Shown: piece by piece, positions 51,093 to 59,951 of the stretch
Layout: each line of letters starts with the position of its first letter
How positions within the stretch are numbered: position 1 is the stretch's first letter
Assembly (NCBI RefSeq): GCF_900230255.1
Contig: NZ_OCNJ01000004.1
Location: 62,001 to 126,000, forward strand
Reading direction: 5' to 3'
Length of the DNA: 64,000 bases
From: Caenispirillum bisanense
Lineage (GTDB): Bacteria; Pseudomonadota; Alphaproteobacteria; Rhodospirillales; Rhodospirillaceae
Position numbers and translations under genes: made by a program
Notes under the pieces: model-generated
The model's input: only the letters and a program-made list of their open reading frames with translations
Databases searched by the model: none
Told to the model about the DNA's origin: nothing

Positions 51093-52580
51093 ATGATCGA
51101 CATTTCCTTCGCCGCCGCCCTGCCCGCCGGCGGCGCCCGCGTGCTCGGCGTGTGGGAGGGCGGCAACGCCACCGCCGCCGCCCGCGCCTCCGTCGTCGCC
51201 GCCCAGGTGGAGCGGGCGCTCGCCGCCTCGCCGTCTTTCGGCGGGCGGGAGGGGCAGATGCTCACCCTGCTCGCCCCCGCCGACACGACGGCGGAACGGC
51301 TGGTACTGCTCGGCCTCGGCCCCTTCGGGGAGCTGGACGCCCACCGCGCCCGCCGCCTCGGGGCCGCCGTGGCGGCGGAGCTGGGCTGCGCCGGCGTGGC
51401 GCAGCTCGCCGTCGACCTGGACCTGACGCCGGAGACGGCGGCGGCCTTCGCGCAAGGGCTGGTGCTGCGCCTGCCGCGCCTGTCGCCCTGGCAGACCCGG
51501 CCGGAGCCCGCCGCCCACCCGACGCTGGTTGCCGCCACCCTCCGCATCTCCGCCACCGCCGCCGCCGAGACGCAGTGGCGCGCCGCCCGGGCCGAGGCGG
51601 GGGGCGTGCTGCTCGCCCGCGATCTGGTCGACGCGCCCGCCAACGTGCTGACGCCGCGCGCCTTCGTGGCACGGGCGCAGGCGCCGGAGGCGCTCGGCGT
51701 GCGGGTCGACGTGGTGCAGGGGGTGGACGCGCTGGAGGCGGCCGGCTTCGGCCTGCTCGCCGCCGTCGGCCGCGCCGCCACGGAGCCGCCGGCACTGGTG
51801 ACGCTGACATGGCCGGGCGCGGGGAATGACGCCACCCCGCCGCTGGCCCTGGTCGGCAAGGGCATCACCTTCGACACCGGCGGCCTGTGCGTGAAGCCCG
51901 CCGACGGCATGGAGCGCATGAAGGGCGACATGGGCGGCGCGGCGGCGGTGCTCGGCGCGATCCACGCCCTGGCCGCCATGCAGGCCGCCTGCCCGGTGGT
52001 CGGCATCCTCGCCATCGCCGAGAACGCGGTGGGCGACTCGGCCCTGCGGCCGGGCGACGTGCTGCGCTCCGCCAAGGGCCTGACGGTGGAGGTGATCGAC
52101 ACCGACGCCGAGGGCCGGCTGGTGCTGGCCGACGCCCTGGCCCATGCCGCTTCCCTGCGGCCGCGGGCGGTGGTGGACGTGGCGACGCTGACGGGCTCGG
52201 TGGTGACCGCGCTCGGGCGCCACATGGCCGGGCTGTTCTGCGCCGACGCCGGCTTCGCCACCGCCTTGCGCGACCTCGGGGACGCGGTGGGCGAGCAGCT
52301 ATGGCCGCTGCCGCTGACGGCCGACTACGACGACGACCTGAAGAGCGACCTCGCCGACCTGCTGCAATGCGCACCCGCCGGACGCTTCCTGCCCGACGCC
52401 CTGCACGCCGCCCGGTTCCTGCAGCACTTCGCGCCGGCGGGCGTGCCGTGGGCGCACCTCGACATCGCCGGGGTGGCCACCGCCGACGACGACCGCCCGC
52501 TGTCGCCCAAGGGCGCCACCGGCTTCGGCGTGCGCCTGCTGACGGCGCTGGCGGAGAGGCTGGCGCGGCCCGCACCCTGA
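51093..52580 (+). CDS. Second M17-family leucyl aminopeptidase
   Basis: 495-residue paralogue directly behind pepA. The catalytic domain keeps the metal ligands (GKGITFDTGGLCVKPADGM, KGDMGGAA, DTDAEGRL), but the signature Asn is Asp, and the N-terminal domain is divergent (MIDISFAAALPAGGARVLGV). The two M17 proteins are only distantly similar outside the core, so this is either an old duplication or acquisition. Substrate may differ (dipeptides or cysteinyl-glycine). No clear promoter precedes it, but the pepA terminator does. Confidence 0.92.
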   Translation: MIDISFAAALPAGGARVLGVWEGGNATAAARASVVAAQVERALAASPSFGGREGQMLTLLAPADTTAERLVLLGLGPFGELDAHRARRLGAAVAAELGCAGVAQLAVDLDLTPETAAAFAQGLVLRLPRLSPWQTRPEPAAHPTLVAATLRISATAAAETQWRAARAEAGGVLLARDLVDAPANVLTPRAFVARAQAPEALGVRVDVVQGVDALEAAGFGLLAAVGRAATEPPALVTLTWPGAGNDATPPLALVGKGITFDTGGLCVKPADGMERMKGDMGGAAAVLGAIHALAAMQAACPVVGILAIAENAVGDSALRPGDVLRSAKGLTVEVIDTDAEGRLVLADALAHAASLRPRAVVDVATLTGSVVTALGRHMAGLFCADAGFATALRDLGDAVGEQLWPLPLTADYDDDLKSDLADLLQCAPAGRFLPDALHAARFLQHFAPAGVPWAHLDIAGVATADDDRPLSPKGATGFGVRLLTALAERLARPAP

Positions 52581-52621
52581 AAGACCTCCACCTTTTTGGC
52601 AGTTGACCCGACTCGGGCGCG

Positions 52622-52649
52622 CCGGTTGTCATGACTGCAAAACAACCGG
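52622..52649 (+). promoter_or_regulatory. Inverted repeat before the exported hydrolase gene
   Basis: CCGGTTGT (52622-52629) and ACAACCGG (52642-52649) are perfect eight-base arms around 12 bases, ending at the ribosome site GGGAGG. It may be an operator or a translation-limiting hairpin. Confidence 0.45.
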
Positions 52650-52659
52650 GAGGTCTTCC

Positions 52660-53847
52660 ATGAACCGCTTCACATCCGCCGCGGCCGTCCTGGCCGTGGC
52701 GCTGCTGTCCGCCGCGCCGGCCGCCGCCTACGACCAGCTGGTCGAAAAGCAGGTCTTCGAGATGCCGACCTACACCACCCGCGGCGGCGCCACCATCGCG
52801 CCGGTGCGCATCGGCTGGGAGGCCTACGGCACCCTGAACGAGGCCAAGGACAACGTCATCCTGGTCACCCATTTCTTCTCGGGCACCAGCCACGCCGCCG
52901 GCAAGTACGCGGCGGAGGACAAGGCGCCCGGCTACTGGGACGCCATCATCGGCCCTGGTAAGGCGCTGGATACGGACAAGTACTACGTGCTGTCGTCGGA
53001 CACGCTGGTGAACCTCAACACCGGCGACCCCAAGGTCACCACCACCGGCCCCGCCTCCACCAACCCGGCCACCGGCAAGCCGTGGGGCATGGACTTCCCC
53101 GTCGTCACCATCCGCGACTTCGTGGAGGTGCAGAAGGCCCTGCTGGACAGCCTCGGCATCGCCAAGCTGCACGCGGTGATGGGCGCCTCCATGGGCTCGC
53201 TGCAGGCCTACGAGTGGGCGGCGGCCTACCCGCAGATGGTGGAGCGGCTGATCCCCGTCATCGGCTCGGCGGAGGCGGACGCCTACCTCATCGGCACCCT
53301 GAACGTCTGGGGCGCCCCCATCACCGTCGACGCCAACTGGAACGGCGGCGACTACTACGGCAAGGAGCCGCCGAACAAGGGCCTCGCCGAGGCGCTGAAG
53401 ATCGTCACCCTGCAGGCCAACCACTACGAATGGGCCGACGAGACCTTCGGCCGCGCCTGGGCCGAGGAGGGCAAGGATCCCGCCAAGTCCATGGACGCCA
53501 AGTACAAGGTGGAAGCGGTGCTCGACCAGGTGGCGCAGGCCCGCGCCAAGGTGTCGGACGCCAACCACTTTCTCTATCTGGTGAAGGCCAACCAGACCTT
53601 CACCGCCGGCCACGGCGACAGCCTGGCGGCGGCGCTGGCGAAGATCGAGGCGCCGACGCTCATCATCCACCAGCCGGAGGATCTGGTGTTCTTCCCCGAA
53701 GGCGTGCGCAAGACCGCCGCCCTCATCGCCGCCGACGGCACGCCGGTGAAGGTGGTGGAACTGGCCGGCACCCGCGGCCATCTGGACGGGGTGCTGAACA
53801 TGGCCCAGGCGGCGGACGCGATCCGCACGTTCCTGGCGAAGGAGTGA
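52660..53847 (+). CDS. Exported MetX-like alpha/beta hydrolase
   Basis: 395-residue alpha/beta-hydrolase related to homoserine acetyltransferase but with a signal peptide (FTSAAAVLAVALLSAAPAAAY). The nucleophile is Ser in GASMGSLQAYEWA, the acid Asp in HQPEDLVFFPEG, the base His in TRGHLDGVL. MetX is cytosolic, so a periplasmic esterase or acyltransferase is more likely. ATG 52660 is set by GGGAGG (52648-52653). Confidence 0.88.
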   Translation: MNRFTSAAAVLAVALLSAAPAAAYDQLVEKQVFEMPTYTTRGGATIAPVRIGWEAYGTLNEAKDNVILVTHFFSGTSHAAGKYAAEDKAPGYWDAIIGPGKALDTDKYYVLSSDTLVNLNTGDPKVTTTGPASTNPATGKPWGMDFPVVTIRDFVEVQKALLDSLGIAKLHAVMGASMGSLQAYEWAAAYPQMVERLIPVIGSAEADAYLIGTLNVWGAPITVDANWNGGDYYGKEPPNKGLAEALKIVTLQANHYEWADETFGRAWAEEGKDPAKSMDAKYKVEAVLDQVAQARAKVSDANHFLYLVKANQTFTAGHGDSLAAALAKIEAPTLIIHQPEDLVFFPEGVRKTAALIAADGTPVKVVELAGTRGHLDGVLNMAQAADAIRTFLAKE

Positions 53848-53873
53848 CGCGGGACTGAGGTGCGCCGCAAGGC

Positions 53874-53989
53874 GGACGGCGCGACCGCGCCGCGCGGCCC
53901 CTGCCGCGGGAGCCAAGCGGCCGGAGGCCGCGCCCGGCGCCTGAGGGCGCGGCGGTGATCCCACCGATCACCGCCGCAAACAGACTCTC
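53874..53989 (-). repeat. Multi-hairpin dispersed element, copy B
   Basis: Second copy of the element at 3774-3886, on the minus strand, beginning at the stop codon of the PAP2 gene with AGAGTCTGTTT. Its first stem is GGCGGTGATC/GATCACCGCC and its second GCGGCC-TCC-GGCCGC; both differ from copy A but pair perfectly. The final 45 bases are nearly identical to copy A (two changes). It lies between convergent genes. Confidence 0.8.
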
Positions 53990-54668
53990 AAGCCGCCTTG
54001 CCGATCCGCAGGGCGGCTTTCTTCTCGAAGCGGTCGCGCAGGGCCAGCGTCACGACGATGCCCAGCGTGCCGCCGACCAGGATGTCGGCCAGGAAGTGCT
54101 GGAAGGTGGCGACGCGGCTCAGCGACACGATCAGCGCGATGCCGAAGAACCACCAGCGGTGCCGCGGGAACAGCACCGACAGCGCCACCATGGCCGACCA
54201 GATGGCCTGGGCGTGGCCCGAGGGGAAGCTCTGCTCGCCCGAGAAGGGGAAGAAGCCGTAGAGCGGCGTATCGGGGCTGAACATCTCCTTCGGGCGCACC
54301 CGGCCAGTGACGAACTTCACGATGTGGACGGCCGCGCCGCTCAGCAGCATGGCGAGCAGCATGAACCCCCACGCCCGCAGCTGCCGGCGGCATTCCTGCA
54401 GGCCCTCCAGCGTCCAGGCGAGCTTGCCGCGCACCCAGGCGGTCAGCAGTCCGACCAGCGCCACGCCGTACCAGTATTCCGCCAGCCCGACGTCGCTCAC
54501 CACCCGCCAGAAGCCGTAGCCCTCGTCGCTGAGGCCGGCGCGGATGCGTTCCGACAGCGGACGGTCCACCAGCACCACGCTGGCCAGCGCCACCAGCAGC
54601 ACGGCGGCGCAGGCGCTCCAGCGCGGATGGCGGCGCACCAGGGCGAGGGCGTCGGCGGCGGCGATCAC
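53988..54668 (-). CDS. PAP2-family membrane phosphatase (LpxE-like)
   Basis: 226-residue membrane phosphatase. The three motifs are KFVTGRVRP, SFPSGHAQA and SRVATFQHFLAD, matching the KX6RP/PSGH/SRX5HX3D pattern of lipid phosphatases. Substrates in such proteins include undecaprenyl diphosphate and lipid A phosphates. GTG 54668 starts one base after the glycosyltransferase stop, so the pair is one transcript, indicating joint action on a lipid-linked substrate. Confidence 0.9.
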   Translation of the reverse strand: MIAAADALALVRRHPRWSACAAVLLVALASVVLVDRPLSERIRAGLSDEGYGFWRVVSDVGLAEYWYGVALVGLLTAWVRGKLAWTLEGLQECRRQLRAWGFMLLAMLLSGAAVHIVKFVTGRVRPKEMFSPDTPLYGFFPFSGEQSFPSGHAQAIWSAMVALSVLFPRHRWWFFGIALIVSLSRVATFQHFLADILVGGTLGIVVTLALRDRFEKKAALRIGKAA

Positions 54669-54669
54669 G

Positions 54670-56325
54670 TCACGGGGTCTCCGAGCGGTAGAGGGTGATG
54701 TCGACCTCGCGGCCGCGGGAATAGTTGAAGCCCTGCACGCTGTCCACCGGCACCACGGTGGCGTCCGGGCGGGCGGCCAGGGTGTCGAGGAAGGCCTGCT
54801 GGTCGCGGCTCTCCACCGCCGCCACCGCGCCCGGATGGTCGGCGAGGTAAGTGGCGGCGCCCTCGGGCGAGGTCAAGACCGTCTCGGTGCCGGCGAGGAA
54901 GACGAGGCTCGGCTCGGTGTAGCCGGTGGTGACCAGCGGGAAGGCGCGGCCCGGCAGGGCGGCGTCGTAGGCGGCGACGAGGCGCGGGCTGACGGCGAAG
55001 TCGGTCAGGCCCGGCAGCACCACCGTGAAGACGCCGATGTAGGTGACGCCGGCGCAGGCAATGGCGGCGGCCAGCGCGTTGAGGTAGCGGGTGCGCCACG
55101 CCAGCACCACGGGCACCACCGCCGCCGCCAGGGCGGCCAGCGCGATGGGCAGCGTCAGGACGTTCAGGCCGTCGCCATGGATGTTGGGCAGGGCGACGGA
55201 GGCGCCGGCCAGCGCCAGCCCGACCACCGCCCACACCGCGTACCACACCCGCGCCGGCAGGCCGGCGAGGCGCTGGTAGGCGGCTTCGCGCACGGCGAAG
55301 AGCGCGGTGGCCACCAGCAGCGCCAGGGCCGGGTAAAGCGGCAGGGTGTAGTGCGGCAGCTTGGTCGGCACCAGCTCGAACATCAGCCACGCCGGGCCGA
55401 TCCACGCCAGCAGGAAACGCATGGGCGCCTGTGCCCGCTCCGTCCAGCCGCGCCGCAGGGCGGGCCACAGGAACAGGCTGCCGGGCCAGAAGGTCACCAG
55501 CGCCAGCACCAGGTAATAGCCGGGCGGCGCGCCGTGGCTCTCCTGGCCGGACAGCAGCTTGGGCAGCAGGTCCTGGCCCACCGCCTCCGACAGGAAGCCG
55601 CCGCTGGTCGCCTCGTTCACCGCCAGGTACCACGGCAGGAAGACGGCCAGCGCCAGCGGGATGCCCATCACCGGGCGCAGCCCGTGCAGCCACGAGATCC
55701 GGCGGTCGACGACGGCGAGGGTGAGCATGGTCAGCAGCAGCACCGCCGCCACCACCGGCCCCTTGATCATCACCGACCAGCCGAGCGCCAGCCAGAACAA
55801 CAGGACGTTCCACCCCGGCACCGCCTTGCCGCCGCGCGACTGCACGTAGAGCCGCCCGAAGGTGCCGAGCACGGCGACGGCGCAAGCCAGCAGCACGGCG
55901 TCGGTCTTGGCCTGATGCGCCTCCGTCACCAGGATCAGCGACGCCGCCAGCACGCCCGCCCCGACCAGCGCCACCCGCCTGTCGAGCAGCGCCGCGCCGA
56001 AGTAGAAGGTGCCGAGCACCGCCATCACCGCCCCGAACACCGACACCAGGCGATAGGGCCACATGGCGGTGTCTTCCGGGTGGCCGAGGGTGTCGACGAC
56101 GGCCGACTGCATCCAGTGGATGCCGACCGGCTTCTTGTGGCGCGGCTCGTCCTGGAACCAGATGGTCACATAGTCGTCGGTGACCATCATCTGCCGCGAC
56201 GCCTGCACGAAGCGGCTCTCGTCGCGGTCGAGCGGCGGGACGGCGGCGATGCCGGGCACGTAGAGCAGGGCGCACAGCAGGGTCAGGATGGCGTAGGGCC
56301 GCCAGCCCTGGAGGATCTTCTGCAC
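54670..56325 (-). CDS. ArnT-like glycosyltransferase family 39 protein
   Basis: 551-residue integral membrane glycosyltransferase with about ten to twelve spans. PPLDRDESRFVQASRQM in the first periplasmic loop holds the catalytic acidic residues; EAHQAKTDAVLL and KLPHYTLPLYPALALL are ArnT-type features. Such enzymes move a sugar from undecaprenyl phosphate to lipid A or glycans. The downstream PAP2 gene supports a lipid-carrier role. A terminator-like hairpin lies upstream, separating it from hbd. Confidence 0.92.
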   Translation of the reverse strand: MQKILQGWRPYAILTLLCALLYVPGIAAVPPLDRDESRFVQASRQMMVTDDYVTIWFQDEPRHKKPVGIHWMQSAVVDTLGHPEDTAMWPYRLVSVFGAVMAVLGTFYFGAALLDRRVALVGAGVLAASLILVTEAHQAKTDAVLLACAVAVLGTFGRLYVQSRGGKAVPGWNVLLFWLALGWSVMIKGPVVAAVLLLTMLTLAVVDRRISWLHGLRPVMGIPLALAVFLPWYLAVNEATSGGFLSEAVGQDLLPKLLSGQESHGAPPGYYLVLALVTFWPGSLFLWPALRRGWTERAQAPMRFLLAWIGPAWLMFELVPTKLPHYTLPLYPALALLVATALFAVREAAYQRLAGLPARVWYAVWAVVGLALAGASVALPNIHGDGLNVLTLPIALAALAAAVVPVVLAWRTRYLNALAAAIACAGVTYIGVFTVVLPGLTDFAVSPRLVAAYDAALPGRAFPLVTTGYTEPSLVFLAGTETVLTSPEGAATYLADHPGAVAAVESRDQQAFLDTLAARPDATVVPVDSVQGFNYSRGREVDITLYRSETP

Positions 56326-56364
56326 GGTGCGGCGCTCCTGCTCGCTCGGTCGACGGAAAAGGCA

Positions 56365-56393
56365 CGGCCCCCGGACACGGGGTCCGGGGGCCG
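56365..56393 (-). terminator. Terminator between hbd and the glycosyltransferase gene
   Basis: A perfect twelve-pair stem, 56365-56376 with 56382-56393, has a five-base loop. On the minus strand it is followed by TGCCTTTTCC, which fits an intrinsic terminator for hbd. Confidence 0.75.
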
Positions 56394-56460
56394 CTTTAGC
56401 ACATCACCGGGCCGGCTCGCCAGCCCGGGACGATGACGAGGGCGCGTGCCCCGGCCCGCG

Positions 56461-57330
56461 TCAGCGGGTCGGGATCGGCTTCTCGCCGGAGTAGTCGTAG
56501 AAGCCCTTGCCGGTCTTGCGGCCGAGCCAGCCGGCTTCGACGTACTTCACCAGCAGCGGGCAGGGGCGGTACTTGGTGTCGGCCAGACCGTCGTGCAGCA
56601 CGTGCATGACGGCGAGGCAGACGTCCAGGCCGATGAAGTCCGCCAGTTCCAGCGGGCCCATCGGGTGGTTGGCACCCAGCTTCATGGCGGTGTCGATGGA
56701 GTCCACCGAGCCGACGCCTTCGTACAGGGTGTAGACCGCCTCGTTGATCATCGGCAGCAGGATGCGGTTGACGATGAAGGCCGGGAAGTCTTCGGCGTTC
56801 ACCGGCTGCTTGCCGAGGGTCTCGGTGAACTTGCGGATCGCGGAGAAGGTGCTTTCGTCCGTCGCGATGCCGCGGATCAGCTCGACCAGCTGCATGACCG
56901 GCACGGGGTTCATGAAGTGCATGCCCATGAACTTGCCGGGACGGTCGGTGGTGGCACCGAGGCGGGTGACGGAAATGGACGACGTGTTGGTGCAGAGGAT
57001 CGCCTCGGGCTTCAGGCTCGGGCACACCTTGGCGAAGATTTCCTTCTTCACCGACTCGTCTTCCGTCGCCGCCTCGATCACCACGTCGCAGTCGGTGAAG
57101 ACGAATTCGGTCGTCGTGCGGATGCGGCCGAGGGTGGTCGCCTTGCCCGCCTCGTCGATGACGCCCTTCTTCAGCTGACGGTCGAGGTTCTTGGTGATGA
57201 CGTTGAGGGCCTTGTCCAACTGGGCCGGGTTGATGTCCACCAGTTGGACGTCGTAGCCCGACAGCGCACAGACATGGGCGATACCGTTACCCATCTGGCC
57301 GGCGCCGATGACGCCGATCTTATTGATCAT
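56461..57330 (-). CDS. hbd: 3-hydroxybutyryl-CoA dehydrogenase
   Basis: NAD(P)-dependent dehydrogenase of acetoacetyl-CoA/3-hydroxybutyryl-CoA, 289 aa. [18 protein letters not shown] is the Rossmann motif; the catalytic His is in [12 protein letters not shown] and the Glu further on; [19 protein letters not shown] is typical. It follows etfA by 74 bases on the same strand; the group fits fatty acid or butyrate oxidation. Confidence 0.96.
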   Translation of the reverse strand: MINKIGVIGAGQMGNGIAHVCALSGYDVQLVDINPAQLDKALNVITKNLDRQLKKGVIDEAGKATTLGRIRTTTEFVFTDCDVVIEAATEDESVKKEIFAKVCPSLKPEAILCTNTSSISVTRLGATTDRPGKFMGMHFMNPVPVMQLVELIRGIATDESTFSAIRKFTETLGKQPVNAEDFPAFIVNRILLPMINEAVYTLYEGVGSVDSIDTAMKLGANHPMGPLELADFIGLDVCLAVMHVLHDGLADTKYRPCPLLVKYVEAGWLGRKTGKGFYDYSGEKPIPTR

Positions 57331-57404
57331 GTAACTGGCCTTTCCTTGACTGGCTGTATGCGTGTCGACCCAGAGAAGCCCCTACGCTCTCTTGCATTAC
57401 TGCG

Positions 57405-58358
57405 TTATTTGACCTTGTCGAGTTCCTGCTCCAGTTCCGGAAGAACCTGGAACAGGTCGCCGACCAGGCCGTAGTCGGCGACCTGGAAGATGGGCGCTTC
57501 CTCGTCCTTGTTGATCGCGACGATGACCTTGGAGTCCTTCATGCCCGCCAGATGCTGGATCGCGCCGGAAATGCCGACGGCGATGTACAGGTCGGGGGCG
57601 ACCACCTTGCCGGTCTGACCGACCTGGTAGTCGTTGGGCACGAAGCCGGCGTCGACGGCGGCGCGCGAGGCACCGACGGCGGCGCCCAGCTTGTCGGCGA
57701 CCGCTTCGATATGCTTGAAGTTCTCGCCCGAGCCCATGCCGCGGCCGCCGGAAACGACGATCTTGGCGCTGGTCAGCTCGGGACGCTCGGACTTCGACAG
57801 CTCCTGGCCGACGAAGCGCGACAGGCCCGCGTCGGCGGCGGGGCTGCCGTCTTCGATGGTGGCCGAACCACCCTGGGCGGCGGCGGCGTCGAAGCTGGTG
57901 CCGCGCACGGTGGCGACCTTGACGGCGTCCTTGGACTGGACGGTCGCCATGGCGTTGCCGGCGTAGATCGGGCGCACGAAGGTGTCGACGCCTTCGACCG
58001 CCGAAATCTCGGAGATCTGGGCGACGTCGAGCAGCGCGGCGACGCGCGGCAGCACGTTCTTGCCGAAGGTGTCGGCCGGGGCCAGGATGTGGCTGTAGGC
58101 GCCGGCCAGCGACACGATCAGGTCGGCCATGGGCTCGGCCAGCGGGTGGGCGTAGGCGTCGGCGTCCACCTTGATCACCTTGGCGACGCCGGCGATCTTG
58201 GCGGCGGCCTCGGCGGCGGCGCCGATGTCCTTGCCGGCGACGAGCATGTGGATGTCGCCCGCGCCCTTGTCCGCCAGATGCTGGGCGGCGGTGACGGTGT
58301 TGAAGACGCCGCCGCGCAGCGCGCCTTCGAAGATTTCGGCGATGACCAGGATGCTCAT
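57405..58358 (-). CDS. etfA: Electron transfer flavoprotein alpha subunit
   Basis: FAD-binding subunit of ETF, 317 aa, carrying electrons from acyl-CoA dehydrogenases to ETF-quinone oxidoreductase. The C-terminal FAD domain has [33 protein letters not shown] and [23 protein letters not shown] 58358 overlaps the etfB stop by one base. Confidence 0.97.
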   Translation of the reverse strand: MSILVIAEIFEGALRGGVFNTVTAAQHLADKGAGDIHMLVAGKDIGAAAEAAAKIAGVAKVIKVDADAYAHPLAEPMADLIVSLAGAYSHILAPADTFGKNVLPRVAALLDVAQISEISAVEGVDTFVRPIYAGNAMATVQSKDAVKVATVRGTSFDAAAAQGGSATIEDGSPAADAGLSRFVGQELSKSERPELTSAKIVVSGGRGMGSGENFKHIEAVADKLGAAVGASRAAVDAGFVPNDYQVGQTGKVVAPDLYIAVGISGAIQHLAGMKDSKVIVAINKDEEAPIFQVADYGLVGDLFQVLPELEQELDKVK

Positions 58359-59104
58359 CAGATCACCTTCGCTTCGTTCTTGAGCTTGTCGACCAGGGTG
58401 GCGACGTCCGGCACCTTGATGCCGGCCTTGCGGGCGGCCGGTTCCTCGACCTTCACGGTCACGAGGCGCGGCGCGACGTCGACGCCCAGATCGGCGGGCG
58501 ACAGGGTGTCGATGGGCTTCTTCTTGGCCTTCATGATGTTCGGCAGCGACGCATAGCGCGGCTGGTTCAGGCGCAGGTCGGCGGTCACCACGGCCGGCAG
58601 CTTGAGCGCGACGGTCTCGAGGCCGCCGTCGATCTCGCGGGTGACCTGCAGGCCGTCGGTCACGTCCATCTTGGACGCGAACGTGCCCTGCGGCCAGCCG
58701 AGCAGAGCGGCCAGCATCTGGCCGGTCTGGTTGCTGTCGTCGTCGATGGCCTGCTTGCCGAGGATCACGAGATCCGGGCTTTCCTTCTCGACGACCGCCT
58801 TCAGCAGCTTGGCGACGGCCAGCGGCTGCAGCTCGTCGTCGCTCTGCACCAGGATGCCGCGGTCGGCGCCCATGGCGAGGGCGGTGCGGATGGTTTCCTG
58901 GCACTGGGCGACGCCCAGGCTGACGGCGACCACCTCGGTGGCCTTGCCGGCCTCCTTCAGGCGGACCGCCTCTTCGACGGCGATCTCGTCGAAGGGGTTC
59001 ATGGACATCTTGACGTTGGACGTTTCAACGCCGGTTTTGTCGGCTTTGACGCGGATCTTGACGTTGTAGTCGACGACCCGCTTGACGGCGACGAGAACCT
59101 TCAT
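58358..59104 (-). CDS. etfB: Electron transfer flavoprotein beta subunit
   Basis: 248-residue partner of EtfA with bound [22 protein letters not shown] and [17 protein letters not shown] are family starts; [20 protein letters not shown] is the ETF-beta signature. It is the first gene of etfB-etfA-hbd, with a near-consensus promoter upstream. Confidence 0.97.
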   Translation of the reverse strand: MKVLVAVKRVVDYNVKIRVKADKTGVETSNVKMSMNPFDEIAVEEAVRLKEAGKATEVVAVSLGVAQCQETIRTALAMGADRGILVQSDDELQPLAVAKLLKAVVEKESPDLVILGKQAIDDDSNQTGQMLAALLGWPQGTFASKMDVTDGLQVTREIDGGLETVALKLPAVVTADLRLNQPRYASLPNIMKAKKKPIDTLSPADLGVDVAPRLVTVKVEEPAARKAGIKVPDVATLVDKLKNEAKVI

Positions 59105-59208
59105 GGATTTCCTGTCATCTCAGCGGTTGCGTTCCGGTCTTACTCCCCCGACGGGGCGGCTTGCGCCTCGTCGTCGCGCTGTACGCGCAACCTTTATGTT
59201 TGCGGCGC

Positions 59209-59237
59209 AAAATAAAGGCTTCGGAATATCGTGTCAA
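59209..59237 (-). promoter_or_regulatory. Sigma70 promoter of the etfB-etfA-hbd operon
   Basis: On the minus strand TTGACA (59237-59232) and TATTTT (59214-59209) are 17 bases apart, the best promoter match in the window, in a locally AT-rich patch. The leader would be about 100 bases. It overlaps the end region of the pduO-type gene's 3' side. Confidence 0.8.
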
Positions 59238-59269
59238 TCTGACCGGCCAGTACGGCACGATTGTTGCCG

Positions 59270-59845
59270 CTAGCGGTTGCCCCCCGGGACCCACAGCACA
59301 TCGCCCGGCCCCTGGGCGTTAAGGTACCGTGCCATCACGAAAAGATGGTCCGACAGGCGGTTGATGTAGCGGATGGCGTCGGGGTTCACCGGCTCCACCT
59401 CGGCCAGGGCGGTGATGGCGCGTTCCGCCCGCCGGCACACGGTGCGGCCGAGGTGAAGGTGCGCCGCAGCAGGGGCGCCCCCGGGCAGAACGAAGGATTT
59501 CAGCGGCGCGAGGTCGGCGTTCATGGAGTCGATTTCCTCCTCCAGCCGCGTCACCTGCTGCGCCGTCATGCGCAGCGGCGGATATTCCGCCTGATCCTCG
59601 CCCTCGCTCGGCGGGATGCAGAGGTCGGCGCCCAGGTCGAACAGGTCGTTCTGGATGCGCATGAGCATCTGGTCGGCCGCGGTGCCCGCGGTGTGCAGGC
59701 GGGCGATGCCGAGGACGGCGTTGGCCTCGTCCACCGTGCCGTAGGACTCGACCCGCAGGTCGTGCTTGGCCACGCGCGTGCCGTTGCCGAGCGACGTCTT
59801 GCCGGTGTCGCCGCCCCGGGTGTAGATGCGCGTCAGTTGAACCAT
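59270..59845 (-). CDS. Cob(I)alamin adenosyltransferase, PduO type
   Basis: Makes adenosylcobalamin from cob(I)alamin and ATP, 191 aa. YTRGGDTGKTSLGNGTRV (ATP binding), ESYGTVDEANAVLGIARL and VCRRAERAITAL are the PduO signatures. It lies directly upstream of etfBA on the same strand with a promoter between, a conserved neighbourhood in Alphaproteobacteria. The radical SAM protein at 42637 might use cobalamin, but no link is shown. Confidence 0.95.
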   Translation of the reverse strand: MVQLTRIYTRGGDTGKTSLGNGTRVAKHDLRVESYGTVDEANAVLGIARLHTAGTAADQMLMRIQNDLFDLGADLCIPPSEGEDQAEYPPLRMTAQQVTRLEEEIDSMNADLAPLKSFVLPGGAPAAAHLHLGRTVCRRAERAITALAEVEPVNPDAIRYINRLSDHLFVMARYLNAQGPGDVLWVPGGNR

Positions 59846-59951
59846 CCGGCTTTGCTCCCCATACTGCGGTCCGCGTCGGGCGGTGCGGCGGCGGCAGCCG
59901 AAGGTATCGTGCCGCCCGCCGGGGCGCTAGAATGCGCCGCCTCGCGCGCCC

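Noticed and set aside
52660-53847. Naming the exported hydrolase metX
   Set aside because: A signal peptide and absent methionine neighbours make cytosolic homoserine acetyltransfer unlikely.
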